64,000 nt of DNA. It comes from Pseudalkalibacillus decolorationis. GTDB taxonomy: Bacteria; Bacillota; Bacilli; Bacillales; Fictibacillaceae. Below the pieces are notes generated by a model. That model saw nothing but the letters and a program-made list of their open reading frames with translations, had not been told where the DNA came from and did not search any database. The stretch covers positions 124,001 through 188,000 of the forward strand of contig NZ_JANHJQ010000007.1 of NCBI RefSeq assembly GCF_024609785.1, read 5' to 3'. The position numbers and the translations under genes are program-made. Shown here piece by piece: positions 25,773-34,401 of the stretch (its first letter is position 1; every line of letters begins with the position of its first letter).

Positions 25773-26534
25773 ATGAGCCATGCAGCGATTTCTGTAAAAG
25801 GGTTAAAAAAATCCTTTAAAGACAAGGAAGTATTAAAGGGGGTGGATTTTGAGGTGCGGCGTGGCGAAATTTTCGCACTGCTGGGCTCAAATGGAGCGGG
25901 CAAGACGACGACGGTCAACATCCTCTCGACGCTGATGAAGCCAGATGGCGGCGAAGTAGGTATTTGCGGCTTTGACGTTGAGCGCCAACCGGATAATGTT
26001 CGCCAGAGCATCAGCCTGACAGGACAGTTCGCAGCTTTAGACGGCATGCAAACCGGGCGGGAAAACCTGATGATGATCGCCAAGTTGCGGGGAGTTTCCA
26101 ATCCCGCTCAAGTCGCCGACAATCTGCTTGCAAGATTCAGCCTGACCGATGCGGCCAACCGCCGGGCCGACAAGTATTCCGGCGGGATGAAGCGTCGGCT
26201 TGACATCGCCATGAGCCTGATCGGGGCGCCAGCAGTCATTTTTCTCGACGAACCAACCACAGGACTTGACCCCGAGGCGCGGATTGAAGTCTGGGATACC
26301 ATCAAGGAACTTGCAGGCGGTGGCAAGACCATCTTGCTGACGACCCAGTACCTGGAGGAAGCCGAACAACTGGCAGACCGTATCGCCATCCTGCATGGCG
26401 GAAAAATCATCACAACCGGTACCCTTACCGAACTCAAGGAGATGTTCCCGCCAGCGAAAGTGGAATACATCGAGAAGCAGCCGACATTGGAGGAAATTTT
26501 CCTCGCGATCATCGGCAAAAAGGAGAAGATGTAA
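25773..26534 (+). CDS. ABC transporter ATP-binding protein (DrrA-like)
   Basis: A 253-residue nucleotide-binding subunit. Walker A is GSNGAGKTTT, the signature YSGGMKRRLDIAM, Walker B VIFLDEPTTGLD, and the switch region TTQYLEEAEQLADR. It resembles the daunorubicin-resistance DrrA group but is shorter (usually about 300) and lacks most of the C-terminal extension, keeping only FPPAKVEYIEKQPTLEEIFL. It is followed directly by the permease (stop and ATG adjacent). Likely an efflux pump for a toxic compound sensed by PadR. Codon use is GC-rich compared with neighbours, suggesting transfer. Confidence 0.92.
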   Translation: MSHAAISVKGLKKSFKDKEVLKGVDFEVRRGEIFALLGSNGAGKTTTVNILSTLMKPDGGEVGICGFDVERQPDNVRQSISLTGQFAALDGMQTGRENLMMIAKLRGVSNPAQVADNLLARFSLTDAANRRADKYSGGMKRRLDIAMSLIGAPAVIFLDEPTTGLDPEARIEVWDTIKELAGGGKTILLTTQYLEEAEQLADRIAILHGGKIITTGTLTELKEMFPPAKVEYIEKQPTLEEIFLAIIGKKEKM

Positions 26535-27284
26535 ATGAAAAGCAAAACAGGGGTATTACTAGGGCGTTTAATGCGCAATATCATGCGCAGCCCGGATACG
26601 ATTATCACGGTGGCGATTACGCCGATTATGATGCTGCTGCTGTTTGTCTACGTATTTGGCGGCGCCATAGAGACAGGCACGGACAACTACGTCAATTATT
26701 TATTGCCGGGAATCTTGCTGATCACTATCGCATCCGGCGTCGCTTACACTTCCTTGCGGCTATTTACGGATGTAAAGAGCGGGATGATGGCGCGTTTCAT
26801 TACCATGCCCATCAAGCGCTCGTCGGTATTATGGGCTCACGTGTTGACCTCGCTTGTTTCCAATGCGCTTACTGTCGTGGTGGTTATCCTCGTCGCGCTC
26901 TTGATGGGCTTCCGTTCCAACGCTGATATCCTGGATTGGCTCGCGGTAGTTGGGATACTCGGGCTGTTTACGCTGGCGCTGACATGGCTGGCGGTCATTC
27001 CCGGATTGACAGCAGGGTCTATGGAAGGGGCGACAGCATACTCGTATCCGCTGATTTTCCTGCCGTTTATTAGTTCGGCTTTTGTCCCCACAGAAACCAT
27101 GCCTAAAATTGTTCGTGCGTTCGCTGAGAACCAGCCCGTGACTTCAATCGTGAATTCGATTCGTGCCCTCTTGTATGAAGGGTCTGTTGGCAACGGTATC
27201 TGGACCGCGCTTGCCTGGTGCGTCGGCATCATGGTCATTGCTTACTTTATTGCCAGTAAGGTATTTAAACGCCAGTTAGGGTAA
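26535..27284 (+). CDS. ABC-2 type transporter permease (DrrB-like)
   Basis: A 249-residue permease with six hydrophobic segments. The N-terminal amphipathic stretch (GVLLGRLMRNIMRSPDTIIT) and the ABC-2 motif LIFLPFISSAFVPTETMPK with AENQPVTSIVNSIRALL are typical. It starts at ATG 26535 immediately after the ATPase stop, so translation is probably coupled. Partner of the upstream ATPase; the substrate cannot be read from sequence. The gene shares the GC-rich composition of this cassette, which ends just after its stop. Confidence 0.9.
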   Translation: MKSKTGVLLGRLMRNIMRSPDTIITVAITPIMMLLLFVYVFGGAIETGTDNYVNYLLPGILLITIASGVAYTSLRLFTDVKSGMMARFITMPIKRSSVLWAHVLTSLVSNALTVVVVILVALLMGFRSNADILDWLAVVGILGLFTLALTWLAVIPGLTAGSMEGATAYSYPLIFLPFISSAFVPTETMPKIVRAFAENQPVTSIVNSIRALLYEGSVGNGIWTALAWCVGIMVIAYFIASKVFKRQLG

Positions 27285-27294
27285 GTACACCATT

Positions 27295-27404
27295 ATGGGA
27301 TTTGCAAAATCAATAGTCAGCCGCTGCGATGAATGTATTTGCTACACATGGAAGGCTGCTTAAATGCCGGTGCAACTATCGATGAGATCATGGAGGCGAT
27401 CGGA
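27295..27404 (+). pseudogene. Carboxymuconolactone decarboxylase/AhpD-like gene remnant, frameshifted
   Basis: The first frame reads MGFAKSIVSRCDECI and a second frame, one base off, reads LLHMEGCLNAGATIDEIMEAIGL. Restoring a single base near 27344 would give the CxxCxxxH motif (CDECICYH) of AhpD-like enzymes followed by the conserved alpha helix. Only the central ~35 residues survive. Its 3' end runs into the start of the phosphoribosyltransferase gene, so a naive frame from 27333 gives a chimeric protein. Confidence 0.7.
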
Positions 27405-27941
27405 TTGGATAAACACACATTAGCGAAGGAAATTTATAATACTGCACACTTGGATGGAGAATTCAAACTACGATCAGGCAAGGTATCTAATGAATATTTT
27501 GATAAATACTTATTTGAATCAAACCCGAAAATTCTTGAAGAAGTTGCGAATTATCTTTCAACACTGATTCCTGAGGGTACGGAGATTTTAGCTGGATTAG
27601 AAATGGGAGGAATCCCGATTGCAACGGCGCTCTCGTTAAAAACAGGAATACCTGCCGTGTACGTCCGAAAAAAAGCCAAAGAATATGGAACGTGTAAGCT
27701 TGCTGAAGGTATCGATATAGAAGGTAAAAATGTTTGTATCATAGAGGATGTCGTGACAACTGGTGGGCAAATCAAATTAAGTGCTAAGGATCTGAAGGAG
27801 TATGGGGCAAAAATAAAATATGTATTGTGTGTAATCGATCGTGAACAGTCTGGGAAAGAAAACCTGGATGAGGCAGGTCTAGTTCTTCATTCATTACTGA
27901 CAATGAGCGATTTAAAGGCTGCTACAGCGATAACAAGATAA
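27405..27941 (+). CDS. pyrE: Orotate phosphoribosyltransferase (PyrE-like, stand-alone)
   Basis: 178 residues from TTG 27405, which has GGAGG 8 bp upstream inside the preceding remnant. The reaction is orotate + PRPP to OMP. DGEFKLRSGKVSNEYFDKYLF is the N-terminal OPRT signature, VRKKAKEYGTCKLAEG the catalytic loop, and IEDVVTTGGQIK the PRPP-binding motif. No pyr genes are adjacent, so this may be a paralogue of the pyr-operon enzyme or a phosphoribosyltransferase of altered specificity. The longer frame starting at 27333 is not a real N-terminus. Confidence 0.85.
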   Translation: MDKHTLAKEIYNTAHLDGEFKLRSGKVSNEYFDKYLFESNPKILEEVANYLSTLIPEGTEILAGLEMGGIPIATALSLKTGIPAVYVRKKAKEYGTCKLAEGIDIEGKNVCIIEDVVTTGGQIKLSAKDLKEYGAKIKYVLCVIDREQSGKENLDEAGLVLHSLLTMSDLKAATAITR

Positions 27942-28103
27942 AGTATTTTCTCCAAAGGTAGAATAATATAGGTGTTAAGAGCTTATGAATACAAAAGGTC
28001 CAGCTTCGATCCCTATAAGTTTTCAGTAAAAACATAAGTCGTAAACAAATAACACAATCGGTGCAACAAATATGCAGATATCAACGTTAGGGAGGGAGAG
28101 GTA

Positions 28104-28688
28104 ATGAAACCAATACTATTAGATTTTCCACATGAGTTTTATACCGATAGATTACACATACGAATGCCTCATTCAGGTGATGGTGAAGCGGTGTACAATG
28201 CGATACAGGCATCACTAAATGAGTTGAAGCCATGGATGCCGTTTGCCCATTTAGAACAAACGATGGAAGACGTTGAAGTAAACATAAGAAACTCCCACAT
28301 TAAATTTTTGAAACGGGAAGATCTACGATTACTCGTTTTCCTGAAGGATACTGGTGAATTTGTGGCGTCATCTGGTTTGCACCGGATGGATTGGGAGGTC
28401 CCAAAGTTTGAAATCGGATATTGGATGGATACCCGGTATAGTGGAAAGGGCTATATGACAGAAGCGGTACAAGGGATTACAGACTTTGCTTTTACCGAAC
28501 TTAATGCTAGACGATTGGAAATTCGTTGTGATCCAAAAAACAAACGGAGCTGTGCAGTACCGGAAAGACTTGGTTTTATATTAGAAGGGGTCTTAAGAAA
28601 CGACGACATTTCTTTAGTAAATAATGAATTAACTGATACGTGTATTTATGCCTTAATAAAGCAAGGTGACGAACTGATTAGAGGTTGA
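28104..28688 (+). CDS. GNAT family N-acetyltransferase (RimJ/RimL-like)
   Basis: A 194-residue acetyl-CoA-dependent acetyltransferase. DFPHEFYTDRLHIRMPHSGD at the start and FEIGYWMDTRYSGKGYMTEA, the acetyl-CoA loop region, are typical of the RimL group; RCDPKNKRSCAVPERLGF follows. The Q/RxxGxG motif is modified to RYSGKGYM. ATG 28104 has AGGGAGGGAG upstream. Monocistronic; possible substrates are protein N-termini or small amines and cannot be told apart here. Confidence 0.87.
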   Translation: MKPILLDFPHEFYTDRLHIRMPHSGDGEAVYNAIQASLNELKPWMPFAHLEQTMEDVEVNIRNSHIKFLKREDLRLLVFLKDTGEFVASSGLHRMDWEVPKFEIGYWMDTRYSGKGYMTEAVQGITDFAFTELNARRLEIRCDPKNKRSCAVPERLGFILEGVLRNDDISLVNNELTDTCIYALIKQGDELIRG

Positions 28689-28717
28689 CCTTTTCTTAGG
28701 GCAGCCTCGTTTTATTT

Positions 28718-28829
28718 ACATGTTAAGTTTAACTTTTCAGCTAGAAGTAAATGGGCGTTGAGAAAAAAAGTTTAAGTCCTAAGTATATGATTAACTAAGC
28801 CGATCGCCTCGCTAGCCAAGTTGTCTTTA
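28718..28829 (+). repeat. Interspersed repeat family A, long subtype, degenerate copy A7
   Basis: Reads CATGTTAAGTTTAACTTTTC at the left, has the long-subtype hairpin arms AACTTTTC/GAAAAAAAGTT, GTCCTAAGTATA, then GCGATCGCC-like and GCTAGCCAAG, and ends GTCTTTA. It closely follows A5 (59197) but with many changes and a shortened right hairpin. It lies between a GNAT gene and an MFS remnant. Confidence 0.75.
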
Positions 28830-28858
28830 TGCTTGGTATTACGCTGTTTGAACATCAC

Positions 28859-29464
28859 TCATTTTACTACGAGCTTTTTTGCGACAGGTTCGTGTATGGC
28901 GGCATCTTTTGATAACTGGATAATCGATCGGGCTCCCCAAACCGCAAAGATAGCAAACAACGCGAGAAAGCTTTGGAACGAGAGGGAGGCACCAGTTTGT
29001 TGAACTGTGGTCGAAAACAGTGCGATTAAAGTAACCCGAAATGCTTTCTCAACAGCCGCATAAAAGCTGTTGATTCTGCCAATAAGTCGGTTCGGTACAA
29101 TTTCCATTAGTAAGGTGTTGCGGTTAATTCGAATTTCTGCATTTCCCCATCCCATAACCATTTGCATACCCAAAAAGATTAACACTGTCTGAATCAATGA
29201 GATGCTAACAATAGACAGCCAGAATAGTGCCATCATACCTAAAAGCATAGGCAGATATCCGATCAAACTCGTTAATCGTTGAATGGTTATCCCAGCTAGG
29301 ACAGCTCCAATTACGTAAATGACCTCATACATCGCATACACGGACGGACCCGCTTCAAGCGTTTTCGCTACATAAATTGGAAATAAATAATTTGTGATCA
29401 TCACAGTTAGAAAGGGAATCAAGGTTGCAAGGAAAAACACAATCAACAACGGTCGTTCTTTCAA
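28859..29464 (-). pseudogene. MFS transporter, C-terminal half only
   Basis: 201 residues with about six hydrophobic segments, matching the second half of an MFS_3-type transporter (compare the intact 416-residue protein at 5773). The first codons, KERPLLIVFFLATLIPFL, correspond to the post-loop start of TM7. The frame begins at a TTG without a convincing ribosome binding site, and nothing upstream to 29550 encodes the first half. The A7 repeat lies just past its stop. Most likely a deletion remnant. Confidence 0.7.
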
Positions 29465-29554
29465 AAATCTTCAACCTTCTATCATGTTTGTAAAGGTGGG
29501 AGAAAAGTAGCAATTTGCTTAAAACTTTCGGCTGACAAAGGTTTATAACTAATG

Positions 29555-29606
29555 AAAAAAGGGCTGACGTCAAAAGGTAATTTCTCCTTTTGAGTCACCC
29601 TTTCAG
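29555..29606 (-). terminator. Terminator of sigma-clpP operon
   Basis: On the minus strand GGGTGACTCAAAAGG pairs with CCTTTTGACGTCAGCCC, followed by TTTTTT. Located 26 bp after the clpP stop. Confidence 0.8.
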
Positions 29607-29631
29607 TTTTTCAGTGTTTTTCCTAACCTAA

Positions 29632-30219
29632 TCACTTTTGACGGCTGATGATGTCGTCGATGATCCCGTATTCCTTTGCTTCTTCGGCACTTAGGAAGTA
29701 ATCGCGGTCTGTATCAATAGCTACTTTTTCAACAGGTTGCCCAGTACGTTCTGAAATAATTTTGTTCAGGTGTTCACGAAGCTTCAGTATCCGTTTTGCA
29801 CTAATTTCGAGATCGGTTGCCTGCCCACGAGCTCCTCCAAGCGGCTGGTGAATCATGATCTCGCTGTTTGGAAGCGCGTACCGTTTTCCTTTTGTACCGG
29901 CGAGCAAAAGCATGGCCCCGAATGAACCTGCCATTCCCGTACAAATGGTGCTAATGTTCGGTTTAATATATTGCATGGTGTCCAAGATCGCAAATCCTGC
30001 AGAGGTTGATCCACCCGGACTGTTGATATAGAGCGAAATATCTTTATCGGAATCATCAGCGGCTAGAAACAGCAACTGTGCGACAATGCTGTTTGCCATA
30101 TGATCATTAATTTCATCACTTACCATAATAATTCGGTCTTTTAATAATCGAGAGTAAATGTCATAGGAACGCTCACCATGACTGGACTGTTCAATGACAT
30201 ATGGAATTGTATTACTCAT
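29632..30219 (-). CDS. clpP: ATP-dependent Clp protease proteolytic subunit (ClpP paralogue)
   Basis: A 195-residue serine protease of the ClpP family. Nucleophile S99 is in [10 protein letters not shown]124 in [12 protein letters not shown], and an acidic residue at about D173 completes the triad. It starts with ATG 30219 behind AGGAGGAAAC. It sits 27 bp downstream of a sigma-factor gene in the same operon. Housekeeping clpP of Bacillus is normally not linked to a sigma factor, so this is probably a second, specialised copy. The N-terminal loop that contacts ClpX/ClpC appears intact, so it could also mix with the main ClpP. Confidence 0.93.
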   Translation of the reverse strand: MSNTIPYVIEQSSHGERSYDIYSRLLKDRIIMVSDEINDHMANSIVAQLLFLAADDSDKDISLYINSPGGSTSAGFAILDTMQYIKPNISTICTGMAGSFGAMLLLAGTKGKRYALPNSEIMIHQPLGGARGQATDLEISAKRILKLREHLNKIISERTGQPVEKVAIDTDRDYFLSAEEAKEYGIIDDIISRQK

Positions 30220-30246
30220 ACGGTTTCCTCCTGTATCCTTTTAAAA

Positions 30247-30963
30247 TTAAGCTGCCATTGAGAGGTGGCCAGAAGGAGAGGAAGCCGATCGTATTGGTTG
30301 TTTTTGTAAAAACATTCTTGGATGAGCCGCTTGTTTTGTGAGAATTTCAGGTGCAATTCGGAGTAATCTCGTTGGATCCTCCGTTCGAAGTGCTTCATAA
30401 AGAAGGGAGCGGATTGTTTCTTGATCGTGAATTGGCCAAACTAGAGCAGGTGCAGACTGTACATCTTCATCCGTTATTTTCTCAAGCCGACTTCGAGTTC
30501 GATTCAATATACTCTTTACCGCAGTTTCACTCATATCAAGTGCTTCTGCAATCTCAGAGATCTGGTACTTGAAACCTTCTTTTAACATAAAGATAATTGA
30601 CTGTTTTGGGGTCAGACGTTGGATCAGTTTATCAACAAGGTCTTGAGAAATTTCTGAACGCTTTTCATCGGTTTCCTCTTCTGGTACAGAGCCAATCGTT
30701 TCTCTACCATGCTTACGAACCGTATCGACCCATAGATTATGCGCAATCCTATTCAGTAAGGCTGAGTTTATTTCCGTTTTATGTTGATAATGTTTCATCG
30801 CTTTATACATCGTTTCCTGTGCTAAGTCTTCACCATCCCACTTATTTTGGGAAAGAAACTGACAATAACGAGCAAGTTTCGGGTACAGCTCCACAAGTTT
30901 GTCTACTGAGTGCCCTTGTTCAATCTTTTCATTTTTAACATTTACGCCAGGCCTGGCATGCAT
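30247..30963 (-). CDS. Sigma-70 family RNA polymerase sigma factor (ECF-like) with C-terminal extension
   Basis: 238 residues. Region 2 spans about 25-90 (WDGEDLAQETMYKAMKHYQ and NRIAHNLWVDTVRKHG). Region 4 spans about 115-170 (LTPKQSIIFMLKEGFKYQISE then MSETAVKSILNRTRSRLEK). Typical ECF factors end near residue 180; here about 65 further residues follow, with LLYEALRTEDPTRLLRIAPE and a Ser/Pro/His-rich tail. Such extensions can carry regulation in cis. No anti-sigma gene is adjacent; the next gene is clpP. The start is ATG 30963 with AAGGAGTGAAGG upstream. Confidence 0.88.
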   Translation of the reverse strand: MHARPGVNVKNEKIEQGHSVDKLVELYPKLARYCQFLSQNKWDGEDLAQETMYKAMKHYQHKTEINSALLNRIAHNLWVDTVRKHGRETIGSVPEEETDEKRSEISQDLVDKLIQRLTPKQSIIFMLKEGFKYQISEIAEALDMSETAVKSILNRTRSRLEKITDEDVQSAPALVWPIHDQETIRSLLYEALRTEDPTRLLRIAPEILTKQAAHPRMFLQKQPIRSASSPSGHLSMAA

Positions 30964-31132
30964 TTTCCTTCACTCCTTTAGCACCTCTCTACTTTTAAAA
31001 CGGATAACACATTGAAAAAGATACGGGGGCTTCAAGATTATTTTTCTAAAAGACAAAGTTCATGATAATAGGTCGAATAGTTGGTTAACAGATACTCACT
31101 TTTATATAATTATAAGTGAAGGGGAGTGAACA

Positions 31133-32602
31133 ATGGAATTTACAGTCAATGGTACTGTCTTACTCATTTCGTTACTGTTAATCATCGGAGTTATTAGTGC
31201 TAAATTCTCCTCAAAGTTAGGATTACCTTCCTTGGTTTTGTTTATTGTTGTCGGAATGGTCTTAAGTCATTATATTTTTTACGATAATGCATTGTTAACC
31301 CAGTTGATCGGGACTTTTGCTTTAATTGTTATCCTATTTGAGGGTGGTTTGCAAACAAAATGGAGCAATATCAAGAAGGTTTACAAGCCATCCTTATCAT
31401 TAGCCACTATTGGTGTTCTTGTAACCACACTTGTGATCGGTGTCGCGGCAAAATATATACTTGATCTAACCTGGTTAGAAGGACTTTTATTCGGTGCGAT
31501 TGTTGGTTCGACAGATGCTGCTGCAGTATTCGCGGCGCTAGGAAATAAGAATATTAAACGAAAATTAACCTCAACGCTAGAGGCGGAATCGGGTACCAAT
31601 GATCCGATGGCAATCTTTTTAACCGTATCCTTCTTGCAGTTAATTCAGCTGCCACACATTAATCCAGGTGAACTTATTTTCGATTTCTTTTGGCAAATGG
31701 GAATCGGTTTACTAATTGGTATTATTCTTGGAAAAACGGCAGGGTGGTTTATTAATAATATTAATCTCGACTCTTCAGGATTATACCCGGTATTGTCGAT
31801 CGCTTTGGCTCTCTTTACATTCGGGCTCACTAGCTTGTTTAATGCAAGTGGGTTACTCGCTGTCTATATTATGGCCGTTTTCCTCGGGAACAACGATATG
31901 ACATACCGTCACTCAATAATAAAATTCAATGAAGGATTTGCATGGATGATGCAGATCGTCATGTTTATCCTATTAGGTTTGCTCGTATTTCCGAACAAAT
32001 TACTTGATATTATTTGGGAAGGACTACTATTATCGTTCCTATTAATGCTTGTCGCTAGACCAATCGGGGTATTGCTGAGTTTACTTGTGGGCAATTTCAA
32101 TATGAAAGAGAAACTATTCATCTCATGGGCAGGTCTTAAAGGGGCTGTTCCAATTGTCTTAGCAACGTACCCGATGGTTGCTGATCTGGAAAAAAGTGAC
32201 CTCATTTTCAACGCCGTATTTTTCGTCGTTTTTACATCTGCCTTAATTCAAGGGGCCACGATATCTCCACTAGCAAAATATTTCGGTTTTTCGAAAGGGG
32301 ATAAGGTGGAGGTACCGCACAGTCTTGAATTGGTTTCAATCGGAAAAACAAAAAATGAAATGATGGAAATCCAAATTGACGAAGGGGCAGCCATTGCACA
32401 TCGAAAAATTGTGGACGTACCATTGCCTGATGATACCCTGATAACAGCAGTCATCCGTAAAGATGAACTGATAACTCCGATGGGGGATACCATACTTTAC
32501 CCTAAAGATACTTTATATATATTGGTCTCGAAACGAAAACGAGAGCAGGTGAAACAGACCATCATGAAAATAGAAGAAAAACAAAGCAGTATGGAGGACT
32601 AG
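31133..32602 (+). CDS. Potassium/proton antiporter (CPA1 family, CvrA-like)
   Basis: A 489-residue membrane protein. About 12 hydrophobic segments fill residues 1-390, with the CPA signature GAIVGSTDAAAVFA and AESGTNDPMAIF carrying the ND ion-binding pair. A C-terminal cytoplasmic TrkA_C/RCK_C domain (about 400-480, VPHSLELVSIGK to LYILVSKRKR) is a common binding site for regulatory ligands such as c-di-AMP. It exports K+ in exchange for H+. ATG 31133 has GAAGGGGAGTG upstream. An imperfect palindrome, TCACTTTTATATAATTATAA then GTGA (31096-31119), lies just before the ribosome binding site and may be regulatory. Confidence 0.88.
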   Translation: MEFTVNGTVLLISLLLIIGVISAKFSSKLGLPSLVLFIVVGMVLSHYIFYDNALLTQLIGTFALIVILFEGGLQTKWSNIKKVYKPSLSLATIGVLVTTLVIGVAAKYILDLTWLEGLLFGAIVGSTDAAAVFAALGNKNIKRKLTSTLEAESGTNDPMAIFLTVSFLQLIQLPHINPGELIFDFFWQMGIGLLIGIILGKTAGWFINNINLDSSGLYPVLSIALALFTFGLTSLFNASGLLAVYIMAVFLGNNDMTYRHSIIKFNEGFAWMMQIVMFILLGLLVFPNKLLDIIWEGLLLSFLLMLVARPIGVLLSLLVGNFNMKEKLFISWAGLKGAVPIVLATYPMVADLEKSDLIFNAVFFVVFTSALIQGATISPLAKYFGFSKGDKVEVPHSLELVSIGKTKNEMMEIQIDEGAAIAHRKIVDVPLPDDTLITAVIRKDELITPMGDTILYPKDTLYILVSKRKREQVKQTIMKIEEKQSSMED

Positions 32603-32745
32603 ACCCTTCATACTGCTTCATTTCCAGTATGAAGGACTACACACTGGTTTTTCTGTTTGTTTTGTCCTTCATCGCTCGTATGAAGGACATTTCACTAGTT
32701 AAATTCCTATTTTGTCCTTCATCGAGCGTATCAAGACCTTTATCC
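32602..32745 (+). repeat. Direct/inverted repeats of a GTCCTTCAT..ATGAAGGAC hairpin
   Basis: After the antiporter stop, CCTTCATACTG..CAGTATGAAGG forms a hairpin (32606-32633). A ~55-bp unit TTTTGTCCTTCATCGCTCGT + ATGAAGGAC (32660) then recurs as TTTTGTCCTTCATCGAGCGT (32711). The stems could terminate both convergent genes. Nothing coding is seen. Confidence 0.65.
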
Positions 32746-32774
32746 TGCTACTTTTTGCAGAAAAAATAAAATAG

Positions 32775-33461
32775 TTACGATCCACCGCTTCCTGAGCTCG
32801 AAGCCGAGATGGTAATAGCCGTGGTACAAGCTAAGAAGACGGCCATCTGCATTGCTTCAATAGAGGAATGAACGGCTTTAGCGTAATCGTTTTTTTGATT
32901 GAGCTCATCAATCCGTTTCTTCGCTTCTTTTCTTTTATCCTTTGTGAAAACTTCCTCCACAAGGTTGCAGGCTTTAACTAAGCTAAGCAGGATGCCACTC
33001 CTTGCATCTGTTTCTTCGTTTTCAAAAACACTTTTATAAATATGTTTTCGGATTTGCTGTTCAGATGCTTCCTCATCAGTAGGATATTTGTGACTAGTAA
33101 AGATCCACAATACCTTCTCTTCCTTTTCTTCTAGTACGCCTTTTTTGACCAAATTACCCAAAAGGTCTTTCTTGACTTGGGGGATCCAGCTGGTTGAGTT
33201 TTGGATCCAGTGGTCTACAGTCCTTTCTTTTGGTGATTCTTTAATTCTCCTCAAGACATCGTCAAGGACTGTATCGCCAGTTGGTGCCTCGTTGGTTACT
33301 ACAATTTTTTTATCCTCAAGTGTAATGCGTTCGAGTATCGTTAATTCGGCAAAAATTGCTCCTGCTAGACCGTAATTCAAAGAACTTAGAGCTGAAAAGA
33401 CGACAGTTCCTTTTTCATCATCAAGGGCAAGCAATAGTAGTTCTTCTGGAATTGTAAACAT
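32775..33461 (-). CDS. GOLPH3/VPS74 (GPP34) family protein
   Basis: 228 residues resembling the GPP34 domain of Golgi phosphoprotein 3: MFTIPEELLLLALDDEKGTV at the start, NYGLAGAIFAELTILERI, and a mid-region IPQVKKDLLGNLVKKGVLEE. In eukaryotes the domain binds phosphoinositide membranes and glycosyltransferases; in bacteria it is mostly studied only as sequence. The C-terminus ends in a hydrophobic stretch followed by a Ser/Gly-rich tail (SASSSGSGGS), which may anchor it to the membrane. ATG 33461 is preceded by TAGGAGGAAAAC. Single gene; role unknown. Confidence 0.85.
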   Translation of the reverse strand: MFTIPEELLLLALDDEKGTVVFSALSSLNYGLAGAIFAELTILERITLEDKKIVVTNEAPTGDTVLDDVLRRIKESPKERTVDHWIQNSTSWIPQVKKDLLGNLVKKGVLEEKEEKVLWIFTSHKYPTDEEASEQQIRKHIYKSVFENEETDARSGILLSLVKACNLVEEVFTKDKRKEAKKRIDELNQKNDYAKAVHSSIEAMQMAVFLACTTAITISASSSGSGGS

Positions 33462-33659
33462 CAGTTTTCCTCCTATTAAAAACGGATAATGTATATACGA
33501 TCGAACATGGTATTTTGTTACACACTTTTTTTGATGAGTAAGTATAAATCATTCCTATTGGATTTCTATTATAGGGATTTCAGAGTAGATCTAAAGGGTT
33601 AAGATTTGTACAAATGGATAAAACTGTACTATCTGCTCACGATAGGAGTTTGTTTAAAC

Positions 33660-34364
33660 ATGAACTTATTTTTTTTAACAGTTGAACTAATCGTTGGATT
33701 TTTCCTCTTATTTATGCTAATTAAGTTCCTTGGCAAAAAGATTATAAAACAAATTACACCTTTTACGTTTATCGCAGCAATTGTGCTAGGGGAGTTGTTG
33801 GGTAATGCATTATACGACGATAAAATTGGTGTTGGATATATCATTTATTCAATGACGTTATGGGCTTTGCTGTTATCCTTAGTCGAGATTGCAAGTCAGA
33901 AAGTTTTAAAATTACGACTGTTATTTGAAGGAAAACCCTCTGTACTTATAAGAAATGGCGTGATTAATCGGGAACAGCTTAAGAAAAACCGGATGAATAT
34001 CAATCAGCTCCAGAGTTTATTACGACAGTCTGAAACCTTCTCAATACGTGAGGTCGCCTATTGTTATTTAGAAGCAAACGGATCAATCAGCTTAATCAAA
34101 AAATCAAAATATCAAAAAACGACCCAAGAAGATTTCAAACTAGCGAACAAATCTGTCTATGTTCCAATCACAATGATTAGAGATGGACAATTATTAAAGG
34201 ATGAATTAGAAGATATTGGCCGAAGCGAGGACTGGCTATACCTCCAGCTAAAGGAACAAGGGATAAAAAATGTTAAAAATGTCTTTCTTGCTGAATGGTT
34301 GGAAGGTGACGGGTTATTTGTCCAGACCTTTGACCAAGTTTGTAACGCAAAAAGTCAGGCGTAA
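33660..34364 (+). CDS. DUF421 domain membrane protein (YetF/YcaP family)
   Basis: 234 residues with three N-terminal hydrophobic segments (about 1-85), then a soluble DUF421 region with PSVLIRNGVINREQLKKNRM and REVAYCYLEANGSISLIKK. The family occurs widely in Bacillus spore-related or membrane loci (YetF, YrbG), with unknown biochemical role. ATG 33660 is preferred, with AGGAG 11 bp upstream; the frame extends 54 bp further to a TTG that lacks a binding site. Monocistronic. Confidence 0.82.
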   Translation: MNLFFLTVELIVGFFLLFMLIKFLGKKIIKQITPFTFIAAIVLGELLGNALYDDKIGVGYIIYSMTLWALLLSLVEIASQKVLKLRLLFEGKPSVLIRNGVINREQLKKNRMNINQLQSLLRQSETFSIREVAYCYLEANGSISLIKKSKYQKTTQEDFKLANKSVYVPITMIRDGQLLKDELEDIGRSEDWLYLQLKEQGIKNVKNVFLAEWLEGDGLFVQTFDQVCNAKSQA

Positions 34365-34401
34365 TTAGGATAGAAACAGCAATATTAAGTATCTAATTTC
34401 G

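Noticed and set aside
25712-26608. Long antisense frames over the ABC ATPase gene
   Set aside because: Expected by-product of GC-rich codon use; the sense frame has all ABC motifs.
27333-27404. Genuine N-terminal extension of the phosphoribosyltransferase
   Set aside because: The residues match the AhpD/carboxymuconolactone decarboxylase family, and a proper ribosome binding site serves TTG 27405.
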